From positions 56,465,249 to 56,529,248 of the forward strand of contig NC_088295.1 in the NCBI RefSeq assembly GCF_032854445.1: a stretch of DNA of 64,000 nt, written 5' to 3'. Of the stretch, positions 13,040 through 24,200 are shown one piece after another; the stretch's first letter is position 1; every line of letters begins with the position of its first letter. Position numbers and translations under genes: made by a program. The DNA comes from Liolophura sinensis (taxonomy: Eukaryota; Mollusca; Polyplacophora; Chitonida; Chitonidae). The notes beneath the pieces were generated by a model. It saw only the letters and a list, made by a program, of their open reading frames with translations. It had not been told where the DNA came from and made no database searches.

Positions 13040-14620
13040 AATAGCTTTTGTACTATGGCCAGACAGTATTAAAATGCTCTATTGCCTCTGACCTACATGT
13101 AACAAGCGAACAGTTTATATAGGTCTATATGAGCAACCATAAACATGTGGGAAGAGAATTGCCGGACGTGACTGTTACACTGCCCATGTCCTGTATATGA
13201 AGACTACATAAACAAGGCCAGTTGACTATAAATTATCAGCACATCTATTTATACGCTTTTGTTACGAGGTACCCTAATGGGGCTGTATATGGACACTGAG
13301 AAAGAAAATCCGGCTTGACTTTAAGAAGTATATGACGCAAGCGTTTCTGAGAACACAGCGAGGATTTTGTAAGATAACTGTGTTGCCTTTAAGGCCGACA
13401 TCCTGTAACATGATAACTGGACCGTAATCTTGTTTATTTGATCCCGTTACGAAAGAGTGAGCGTGGGTTATGACTGGTGGAAGGGCAAGCTTGTGTTTAT
13501 ACACCGTTGTGGGATTGTGGTTCTCAATTCCCCTACAGAAGGACTTTGTCACCAGTGTTGTTTTCCGCATAAAAATAAATAAATAAATAATCTCTAGCTC
13601 CATGAATTATCATACAAAAAGGCGGATTTAAATTTATTATGAAGCTGTATCACGAAAACGAGAAGTTTTTCAAATTCAAACGCAAAAAGATATTTTTAAG
13701 TTAGCCTTTATGATATCCTTTAGATTTAAGGTTCTCAGAATAAACCACCGAGCTGCGGCAAGTTACTGATGGACTTTCTCACGCGTACAGTAAAGGTATG
13801 CACACAGTGCATCAAACGTGCGTGACAGCCAAATAAAAACAGTACAAACCTAGCGATATCTCCTCGGTGTGACCCGAAGCTGGGCTCAGTAGTTACAAAT
13901 GGTATTAGGTATGATTTGATCTCGGGACTTCTGCCTTCGAGGAAGTTTATCCCACTCGACAAACTCAGTGCAGTCAACTCCATACGACGTGTTAACATAT
14001 TTCATGTAGCCTTGGTCTATACTAAAAATTCGGAAAAAAGATAAAAAACTGTGAATATTTTTAAATACTTTCTTTATTTTTATAATTACACAAAGGCTTT
14101 CTTGATACCCCTTTGAAAATCTAACATTCCATATTATGACGTAATGTAACTAATTACGGTAAATTACGGTACAATGTATTTCTTTTCATATTTTTTGTCA
14201 CACATGCGTCAGAGACGTAATATATTTAACCTAAAGAACATATAACAGCTGTCACATTATATGCTAGATGAGCCTGTGATCAATAATCCATTCGTCAATG
14301 TGCGGGATGAATGTACCTCATTCTGGCAGGTTATTTACTGTGTAATAACACAAACATGTACGGTATATTAGTACAAGAATATAGTTGGTGAGTGGGGAGT
14401 TCTTTTAAGTAAATCACAAGTGCATGCGCGCATCACTGTAAAGCGTTCACGTTTATTAACTTACATTTGAAAACGCAAATTTACCTGCTCGACAACTGTC
14501 ATTGTAAAATCCATTCTTCCACAGAAGTTTATAATGCTTGTATGGAAGCCGGATAAAACCATTATCGTACCATCGTATCATCGTTCCATCGCCCGGCGTA
14601 CTTAGTGTTAGGTATACCTT
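13040..14620. other. AT-rich spacer, no gene recognised
   Basis: Similarity to copy B (33940-35065) decays in patches. Short minus-strand ORFs (13274-13603, 13735-13998) lie over repeat-like sequence and lack recognisable domains. Confidence 0.5.
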
Positions 14621-14627
14621 AGCCGAG

Positions 14628-16798
14628 GGTCCCAGTTTTCCCTCATCCTTCTCTTATCCCCTGATATTACACTTGATTGATCTGTTAATTTACATGGTTA
14701 TTCTGTAACGTAATTATCGATAACGGCGAGGTTTATGAATGGAGGAAACCTGAGTGCCAGGGTTCACTAAACCACCGGTATTTCCACATACACACATGCA
14801 CACCCGATTGGTGGAAGACGAGTGGTCTTCAACAAAGGTATACTGCGCAAGCGTCCACAGGTGCCTCGTTTTTGTCAATAATTAAGGCTAGTTAACAAAT
14901 CTTGAGTCAGGGGAATCCACAAACTCCTCGTCCAAGGTCGGGATTGAACACACACCTCGTGCATGTGTTTTTACAACGGATGGTCACACATCTTAACCAC
15001 TCGGCCACGCCTTATGTGCTATGTAAGTCTCCAGTTACACTTTTATAGTCATTGGGACGTGACCTTGACCTTGGTAGGTCATTAAAACCTAAGTATGGAT
15101 TTCACAATTGCCCTTACAAGACAACACAGTTTGCTATTTTTCTGGGGAATCAAGCTCTTAGATATTGTTCCCTATTATAACTGGCTCTCGCTTTGTGTAT
15201 AATAATTCTCCAACATCAAACTAGAATAAACTATATACCCTTCGATGATTTGGCGATGTTGAGTGATAAGGCCCCTATATGGCCATCTTATTTTCCCAAA
15301 TAATTAGTTTCCTGAAAGAGTCACTTCGCGTGAGCTATAAGTTTGAAGTTGAAACTGTTCCAAACGTAAAGACATCTTTATCATTGACATAGACGGTCTG
15401 CTTTTTTATTTTGTGCTTGTTCTCCTTTTACAGCAAATGAGTTTTTTATCAATTAGTGTCCTATATCAGTCAAATAATATACATGAACATGTATAAGTTG
15501 AAGGTCGACTGGAAAAAAATCTCATCAAGGTGATCATTACCACAACAACACAGACCTAGCGAGGCCTCGATCTGGCACCAGAGATCTGTAGGTAGCCTAC
15601 ACTGGCTGCAAACTAGAACCTCTTGCGCTACAATAAGGAATTATAGTAGTCCCGCAGTTAAAGATTCACTTCTTTGGCTGACACGTTTAACACTGTTGCT
15701 AAGCCTGATTGGATTTTGTCTCATCCAGTTTAACAAAACCGTGACGTTAAATAACTGGCAACAATGATAACATGTTAACGGCAAGCACAAAAAGCCCAAG
15801 TCTTTATTCTGTGAAATATTTGTGAATGGCGGTACACATTTTAATGGCATTCCCAAGAATTCTGTTGCCAGTGGGATACGTTTCCCGGACCATTTCGGTA
15901 CTATGCTATTGGTTTGTCCCATAATCTTTCCGGGCAAAGCACGAATTAACAGCAAAGATCTTTGACTCGAATAATTTTAGTTGGGTATGGTTCCCGATAG
16001 TTTCCAGCATGTCGTGACGGAACTCGAATTGCTTACACTTTAAGTTGGTATATAAGAATGCCTTATTTCACAGCGTACTGTGCACTGTTAAGAGTAGTCA
16101 ACCTATAAAACATCACAGGACGGAAAACATGTGATGTATAACCAAACCATTTTGCAAGAGTTTATCAGAGGAATAAAACATCGTATAAAAGAGAGAAACA
16201 TGTTCAGGCAGAGAATAAGAAAGGGAGACAACTTCCTCGATTGCACAGTTCTAGTCAAGGAGGAAACGTACAAATTACAAAACAAAACAATGTTAGTCTG
16301 GTGGTTGTTTCGATAGTTAAACGTGACATAGGTACTAGATTCCGGATTAAACAAATCAGATCACAGAAAGCACACTTATGAACAATACTTTTTAGAACGG
16401 TTTTGAAAAGAATTTACTTGTATATTATGGTTTAGACGTGCTGAAACGTATTATTGGGTCATGCGTGTTTACAGAAGACGAAACTATAAGGAAACTACGG
16501 CGCCTTCTCACGTTAGTTGAGAAATTGTATGAGATAAGACCGCAGCTACACCAACCAGACAAATATAAGAAAAGAAGAAATTACTTATTTTATTATTTAC
16601 AGCACGTCTAATCCATCCGTACAAAAGTGTACAACCAGTGGTCACTGTAATTGTCACCGTCACTGTCAGGTATTTCGAAAAAAAATGTAGTACATATACC
16701 TGATACCCCCCAAAATATGGAACAAATGGAAAATATAATTTCTTTTGTAAGATATGAAAATACAGTACACTTATTGAATCCCTGCATAATATTAAACA
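14628..16798 (+). repeat. Second duplicated block, intergenic copy
   Basis: Matches 55989-57640 from TTTTCCC through CTGCATAATATTAA in the same orientation, interrupted by unmatched sequence at about 15125-15890. It includes a tRNA-like SINE at its left end. Small ORFs here are not conserved between the two copies. Confidence 0.8.
14636..15015 (-). mobile_element. tRNA(Ser/Leu)-like SINE, paired with 56000-56367
   Basis: Reading the minus strand from 15013: GGCGTGGCCGAGTGGTTAAG is a good A box and GTTCAATCCCGACC a good B box about 55 bp later. The body has GGTGGTTTAGTGAACCCTGG and ends near the block border. The repeated context argues for a SINE rather than a functional tRNA gene. Confidence 0.6.
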
Positions 16799-17932
16799 GG
16801 TACCGTGACAAGTCGATGCAATATTTTATACATATATACCTGTCTTCCACGAAGACTGCATGCATTAAACACAGCTCGCCTGCAAGAACCACGCCACTCC
16901 TCAAAAACTGTGACGAGTGCCAGCTAAGTTGATATCTGAAACAAATATGCACACAGCGACGGTACTTTGCTAAGAAAGAATTTAAAAATACAAAGCATAT
17001 ACGGCAATTTACTTCCCAAGGTCACCAATATGATGAAAGTGCCAATAAAACTGTGGCAAATTTGTGCCTGGGAAGAAGTGTAGACCATCGGAAATCCGCT
17101 TAACACTGGGAACGGGCCAAAGCTACACAGGAATGCTTTCCCTAATAATTTACTTATATATGTTGTAAATACAATAACACTGAATATAAGCTAAACGGAA
17201 CAATAATAACCTTAGTGCCCGTTTTATCACTAGGTGGGATGGAAGGGAGTTAAAATTAGGACATTGATTAATGAACTAGCTCTGTACATCGGCCAGACTG
17301 TGAAAGGAAAGACCTCACGGCAGGGAGAGACTGCTGGACCAAGGGCGATAACTCTAATTACCTGTTTTACAATCACCACAGAGCTGGATACATCACCCAA
17401 GCCCATACACCACTAAAAATTCCTCCCATGTAATAATACTGTTTACCCTGTATTAATGATCAACAAGTTGAATAACATGGTCGCTGTGTGTTTATCGCAA
17501 ATGTTGCATATAGACAAACATGAGGGAGAAATGTTATTTGGTAGCTCTTTCAGACTAACCGTGCAAGATACAGTGGTGCATCCTGTGCCAGACTTGGCAA
17601 AAGTCCTCTGCGTTTATTCATGTGGGCATGGCTAACTATCCCATGGGCGAGTTTATCTCTCCACTGTCGATCGGTCATTTTCATGATTTCATGAAAACAT
17701 GGTTTCAGTCCTTTTGTATTAATATAGCTGTAAGGCTCAGTTTATAGAAACAAATAGAAAGGTATGGAAATTTCAGTAGCTGTTAAAGTACCTTATTTAA
17801 GTTGAAGAATTTATTTAATTAAACAATAGAGAAAATTAGGTTTATATGTTATCAACTCAAACAGATGACAGTAACACTTTTTGGAGAGCTATACAACTCA
17901 GTCATTGTTTTATTTGCTCTTTTTTAAACTTA

Positions 17933-18295
17933 GCAGACCAACGCAAATGTCACGACGAAGTTTTCGGAAAGACGCCCCTAGCGTTTCGCCAAATAACAAT
18001 TCCGGCCTGATGAATCCACTATTCCACGTTGATCTCCAGACTCGACAAGATCAGCCCGGGGGGGCTGGAAGACAGAACGGAAATGTTGACTTATAATACT
18101 GCGGGTAGTTATCTGACACCGATTTTCAGGCCGACCCGTCAGCCAGACTCTCAGTTTACAGGAATGGATCACGGGACCGAACTCAGGTCTTTTAACACTG
18201 GTGAAGAGGACGATGGGTATTGTACGCCACTGTCCGACCAGAATCCCCTGTACGAGGTTCTCGGGGAACGAGAGAACTTTGGATTACAGCCTTAA
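17933..18295 (+). pseudogene. Orphan receptor-tail exon, frameshifted, opposite strand
   Basis: After acceptor AAACTTAG a phase-2 frame reads RPTQMSRRSFRKDAPS and continues past NPLFHVDL. It breaks at a run of seven G (18057-18063) and resumes one frame over with EMLTYNTAGSYL, DDGYCTPL and NPLYEVL to a TAA. Length, phase 2 entry, basic start and tyrosine motifs match the tail exons of genes B to D. It is on the plus strand with no visible TM exon before it. The frameshift may be real or a homopolymer sequencing error. Confidence 0.5.
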
Positions 18296-18721
18296 AAGTT
18301 TGAATGCGCGTACGTGTTGGAGACAAGCTCCACAGCTTTCTGCAAGGAGGCGAGGAGCATGCAAATGACACATGTTTACTGAGTGCATCGTTAATAGGTT
18401 GAGCTACACAACGCTATCGTCTTTAGCTATCGTTTCCAGCTGTCACTATTTATTTTTTTACTGTTCTATTCCCGTTGTTATTTGTTAGACTGTGTCACGT
18501 GACCCATATCTGTCAGGCTGCATGTTGAAGCGTTGGACTGAAACAGCGGATTCCTAGGCTATTACAGCAGCCAATCAGCGCTTTGTTTGAATGTCGACGG
18601 TGCCCATTTGAACGTCTTCTGCACATCAATACCACCAGCAGCTTTAAAAGAGGAAGTTGTAACTTCCTCGTTTGGCGTTCAGCATGAAGGGGATAGTGCA
18701 ACGACTGGTTGACTCGTATCT

Positions 18722-18925
18722 GTATAATGACTCGGGCGGGCGGCTTACTTGCCTTCGGTAAGTCGTCTCAGTGAAGCAGCACTTGAAGAGCACCTGAAGA
18801 GCGGTGAAAATCCGTCCTGCGACAAGGGGGCACAATACATACACCATAAGGGTTCCTTCGTCGTTATATGACTGAAAAATTTTTGAGTAGGACGTTAAAC
18901 CCAAAGCACTCACTAACTCACTACC
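18722..18925 (+). mobile_element. Second SINE type with CTCACTAACTCA tail
   Basis: CTTACTTGCCTTCGGTAAGT, GTCTCAGTGAAGCAGCACTT and GAGTAGGACGTTAAACCCAA, then AGCACTCACTAACTCACTA. It resembles the CACTCA-tailed V-SINEs of molluscs and differs in body from the AAATA-tailed family. Confidence 0.55.
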
Positions 18926-19317
18926 AGCAGTCTGTCGTCTTGCATAGTGCTGCCTCACTAAAGCACTATATTTTACCTTGCAAAGTGCATTTTAAAAATA
19001 GGTTATTAAATCGGATACTTTATCTTTCTCCCTTGGTTGTGCCATAATCTAAGGCATTACTAAGCTATAGGCATAACTCCTGTACGCAGACCAGTGAGGC
19101 CAGTATAGGGATTAATGTTCATATTGTGACATGTGCAGCACAAACCATTTGACTGTGAGAAGGTTAAGGCTTCGGTGGTTTGTATTAAATAATGTTTCGA
19201 CAATCACGCACGTGATCTTGGAATACATACCTGGAACGTTCGTTATTCGGTTGAAGATTGGTTTGTGAATGTCTGAATCGACGCTTCGATTGACAAGCGT
19301 ACAAGAAAGTTTTGACA

Positions 19318-19540
19318 CTCTATATTTATTTATTTATTTATTTGATTGGTGATTTTACCCTTACTAAAAATTGTGGCTGTTGCCTGCATGAAGGTGGGGG
19401 AAATAAAAACCCGGCACTGCCAGGGAGAAACCGATGACTATCTGCAGGTTGCCGGTGGACCTTTCCACATACGACCGGAGAGGAAGCATGAGCTGGACTT
19501 AATCTCACAGCGACCACAGGTGAGAGGCTACGGGGTAAGT
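19318..19540 (-). mobile_element. Degenerate V-type SINE
   Basis: TTTATTTATTTGATTGGTG tail, then ATCTGCAGGTTGCCGGTGG, CGACCGGAGAGGAAGCATGA and GAGCTGGACTTAATCTCAC. The V-domain-like end is poorly conserved. It lies between gene B's tail exon and the orphan tail exon. Confidence 0.55.
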
Positions 19541-20668
19541 ATCTTGCACTGACACGCTAATCAGTAGGCCGCAGAGACTCCTAAAATAAGAGTATGTCAA
19601 CATGAATAACAGCAGTCATGTAGTGGAAATGCTGCGATCTAACTCAAACTTCTAAGTATCTCCTGCTTTCAGTCCACTTAAAATATGTAAGCTTATGTTT
19701 AGTCATCAAGTGCATTACAATAGGAATGGTGGTTCATGAAATGCAACATGAGCCTTTACATGCAAATTACCAGAAGTACGACCCAAAACCTTGGCGCATG
19801 GAGTTGGTAGTTTTCATATTACCTCCCAGTTGCCCAGTCGTTGTGAAGACACTCGTTATTGTTTTATTTTGACATAAAATGAGCTTATTTGTTTAAAACC
19901 CGCCTCATTTTTTACTCGTCTTGCTTAAGATCCAGAAACATCCCTTCGTAATTTATGGAGATATAGGAGAAATAACCAGGCATGTAAAACGTCATGCAGA
20001 TTTTGATAATAAAACACAGAATTTATAAAATTACAACTATGAGACAGGATATATACATATAAACAAAATGATGCACATAACGTTTGAGAAGGATAGTATA
20101 TAGTCGTATGTTTTCATACAGTAACTAAATATTGCATAGTATCCCAAATTACATGATGAGTTAACCAACAATGCAACAGGTGAGTCAACTGTGAAGAGTT
20201 GAGATCCATGCTTGCAAACCTAGAGATACTTGGATTTATTTATGAGCTTTGTAGACGTATAAAATTATTCAAAAGCAATGAAATAATGTAGTATACACAA
20301 AGGACAAACATTTTCCAAGAAGTTAAAAGGATGGAGACTTGGTTTCTAAAAGTCTTAATTTCCAATCATCGAATTTGAGTTGTACTCTTTGGAAAATGTT
20401 CTTGATTAATAAACCACTTAATTGCAGGCCGGCGAATGTGTATAGGGCGAGTCCTCAAAAGCAAACGTGATAGGACAGAACGAATTGAATAGGTAATATT
20501 CCAAGAGCCAATTGAATGCAGTAAGGAAAGTGTTTTCAGTCCTTGATGTACGTGGTCCAACTACTAACGTCAAACAGACACTTTTCCTTTCATGGAACAG
20601 CTTTTGAACTACTTATACTGCCACTATCGCAATCCCTTACGTTCACAAGTCACCACTCTCGCTGTCAG

Positions 20669-21203
20669 TCAAGCGTCCAGATCTTGTTTTGCCCGTGTGT
20701 TAGCCCTGTTCAGAACATCATAAGGATTAGCCTCGGTCTCAGTCCTGGCAGGAACTGCCCTGCCTCGATGCAACTGATTATACGTCATGTCGACGTCAGC
20801 ATTTCCCCTGACAGCGCCAATAACGTCATCGGAACTGCTCTCACCGTAAGAGTGTCTGACCACGTGATCGTAATCTCCATGCACTTTAAAATGTGCAGCT
20901 TCCCCTTGTACTCGGTCGTAGTCGCCATGGTGATTTGTTCTTGTGGCGGATCCAACCGAAAATGCGGCGTCTCCTGAAGTGTTGGCCGCTCTTCCGGTTT
21001 TGTTCACCTTGGAGTACAAATCGCTGACATTCGTCTCTGCAGCACGATTCCAGGGTGTACCATTGTCGTCTCTCTCAAGCTGGTACAGCGAGTATCGGGA
21101 GTTAATATTGTCGTAACCAGCGTTGGGTCGGCTGACGATCTGTGCCTCCGTGACGTCATCATCACGGTTTTCTGTTTGAAGAATGGGAGGCTTCTCTGCG
21201 GAC
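20669..21203 (-). CDS. Gene B exon 6: tyrosine-rich cytoplasmic tail and stop
   Basis: Acceptor TTTTTGTCAG; entering phase 2 completes an Arg codon with the TM exon. It encodes 177 residues plus TGA. The tail is hydrophilic, with YDNI, YSLYQL, YSKV, GDYDRV, GDYDHV, YNQL and NPYDVL. The pairs are not at canonical ITAM spacing. Confidence 0.78.
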
Positions 21204-24200
21204 CTGACAAAAACAAACAAACGAAATCCATGGATGACTTTGGCATTTAAAAGCCTACAAACTCTTAGGTGCTAACTTTTTCAGTGCCAAGGTGAAATTG
21301 TCCAAGGCAGACGATGCGCGTATTCAATACCGACCTTAAACAGAGACGGTAAATTCTTCCGCTCCTATTTTTCACGTGGCATTGGTGACAAAAAGTGGTC
21401 GAGGTTGCTCGTGTCAATGTCTTAGTTCGTGGAACACAGCTTGTCTTCATCCAATATAACCAAGTTTCTACGTCACGGATGGGAAAGTTCGTCAGTAACT
21501 TGCCTAAGGTCGTTAGGGAAAAATGGCATTATAATTATGACGAATTCTTGTGTAAGGACGCAGTTTGCAAATTTTACTTTCCACTATAGCCCTTCAGACA
21601 CCACAAAAAGTTTTCAGCACAGAGGAATATAGGAGAAATTCACTAACTGAAGACAAATGGTATAACTAGAATGTTTTGACCTGGTTCAAAAATTGATTAA
21701 CGTTCCAATTTTGATGTTACGAAAATCTGGAGGAAAAATGGAATTACCGTCTTTTCCACAGGAACACGAGTAGAACCACGATCAGAACACACACCACCAG
21801 TCCTCCCATAACCCCGCCCACAATAGCACCGGTATCTGGGGAGAAAGAGAAACTTGTAGGGCAAACTTGACCAAACTTCTGAAAATCACTCCTACAGTCT
21901 TTGGGTAATATACGAGTCTTTACAACCGTACCTGAGAAGAAATCTGTTCAAGATAACGAGAATTCTACTATGGATAATACCAGGTTTTGTAAACATTTCG
22001 ACATTACACCTAATATCACATGTGGCTATAAACATGGGTATACAGTTAGACACAGTTTTGCACGTTTTGGAAGAGATCTGTCAAAATCAGACTGTTTAGG
22101 AAAGAGTCACCACTGAACTATATGAAATGCAATGATTTGTGGCAAATGAGACTTGTACAATAGAACTGTAAACACTGTGTCCTCTATCTAGTCAATAGAG
22201 TGCAGCACATAAGGCTTTCCTGAAATTTTATACTGTATACCCTTCTTATTTTTACCAAATTTAAAAAATCAAACCTTACCCTTCACATTCATATTGTTGG
22301 CTTAAGGATATAAGGATAGGAAATAAAAGAGCGCTCTGGGGCCGGTTGTTCAAAAGATTATTCAAAGTTAAGCCAATTAACATGTCATTTGTACATTTTC
22401 TCGCTCTCTGCTTGTGAGGCCTTAGTGACAATAAGTCATCGACGAAGCTCGTGTGGTCGTATATGCAGTCTAACATTCGTTGAAGCTCACTTGTCTTCCA
22501 TCAATATATATAATTCCTCCACCCATAAAACTGACTTTAAACAATCATGAGAGTGAAAAAGTCTTGAGTATTACGCTAGCCAATAATGAAATAATGAAAT
22601 AAATAAATACATGGGTTTGGGCTTATTCTTTTGATTGCTGTTAAACGTCATACTCAAATATGTTTTGTTATAGGATGGCCGCCCGTTTAACTGGTGGAAG
22701 AAACCGGAGGGCCTGGGATAAACCAACAACCTTTGGCTAGGTACTAACAAACTATCCATCATGTGACCTATACAGGCAGGCATATTGCATACCATAGTGA
22801 TAGGAAACAAGTGGCCCTCAACAAGTCCTTGCCATCAAAACCCAACGATTCCTGATAGCGGGTGAATCGGCAAATTCCGTGTCCAGGAATGAGCTTGGGT
22901 TTAACCGCTGTTGGTAACTGTTTTATTACCAACAGATTGATCTATTATTACACATTTTGCGACCTGCATGGTACTGCCCTTATTCTACTTGGTCTTATTA
23001 GTACCGTTTAATTCCCCTTTTAAAGGAAAGATATCACGAGTTGTATTTTCCAAAGCGAGGCTGTTATTTGGCGACGTAGTCTCGTATGACGTCACGGTGG
23101 GTTGGTATGTCGTCATGGTCTCGTATGACGTCACGGTGGGTTGGTATGTCGTCGTGGTTTTGTATGGCGCCACGGTGGGTTGGTATGTCGTCGTGGTCTC
23201 GTATGGCGCCACGGTGGGTTGGTATATCGTCGTGGTCTTGTATGGCGTCACGGGTGGTTGGTATGTCGTCGTGGTCTTGTATGACGTCACGGTGGGTTGG
23301 TGTTTCGTGGCTGAAAAACAAAAGAAAGTTGTCACTGCACCTTTACGGGGCCTTTGGTGCCAAACTATCTTGAAATTTATTTATTATACTACTTATGTAA
23401 GCCTGAAATATTTTTAATGTGTTCAGTTTAGAAAATTATACGTTATATCGACGAATTTTACCCCCATCTTTGAGTAAGACAGGGGTAGTCTTGGAGTAAA
23501 TTTACATTGGTTGGCTGATATAGCTGTGTGTAATGCTTGTTAGAAATCAGATCTGCGCTATGATAGACATCCACTCAGATGGCATGTAATTTGTTTTAAT
23601 TACATTTATTTATTTATTCAACCATAATACTCAAGAGTTCAGTTTCATGGGTGCAGGAAACAGGAGCGGCTGTGCAAAACCACAGTTATTAAGTGACCAA
23701 TCTTGAGTGATTGCTGTCACTGATAAAATAATTGGGCAAATTTGTTTTGAAAACTTATTTTAAAAGAACGATAACACTATATAACCTATATCAAACTGCT
23801 GTGCAGGTAATAGTTTAATAGGGAACTTAATTAATGTGGTTCCAAGCTGTGCATGTAGTCTGTGGGGGAAAAACAGTAACATCGTATACTGCATACAAGA
23901 AACAAATGTCAATGGACCTTGTAGCATTGGTATATATACCGTATTTATCATAGCGCTTCGAAAAAGTTTTATAGAGCCCTATATGTGGAACTGAGCAGTA
24001 TGTAGGAATAACTGCATTAGATCATCTGCAATTGCTGCACGAAACTCAGTTTTAAAAACTTGTAAAGCCCCTTTCTTTCTTTTTTGTTGAACTATTATGA
24101 AGGCCATACAATATGTTTACCCCAAATAAACTAAATAAATTTTAGTTCTCCACACAACTGACAAAATGCGAAATTTCAAGGCCAGAAGCAGAAATCTAAC

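Larger units (their letters stand above)
1..14300 (+). repeat. Segmental duplication, copy A
   Basis: Collinear with 21594-35065. Position 1 (TCAGACACCACAAAAAG) equals 21594, so the left boundary probably lies outside the window. Similarity fades between 13720 and 14300. It carries gene A and its upstream region. Differences from copy B include the Tc1 insertion, the deletion inside the retroelement fragment, and three fewer stalk repeats. Confidence 0.92.
18300..20668. other. Spacer downstream of gene B, no gene recognised
   Basis: Holds two SINEs (18722-18925, 19318-19540). Beyond those it is AT-rich without convincing coding signal. The gene B 3' UTR should occupy part of 20235-20668. Confidence 0.5.

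Noticed and set aside
16608-17106. Minus-strand ORFs with YQLSWHSSQF and hydrophobic stretches
   Set aside because: A possible acceptor and donor exist, but the equivalent region at 57435-57626 does not keep the frame or the splice sites.
22968-23417. Long plus-strand ORF (149 codons) over the stalk repeat
   Set aside because: It is the antisense of the 39-bp coding repeat. The unit length is a multiple of three, so all frames stay open. The minus frame has matching splice sites and phases in both paralogs.
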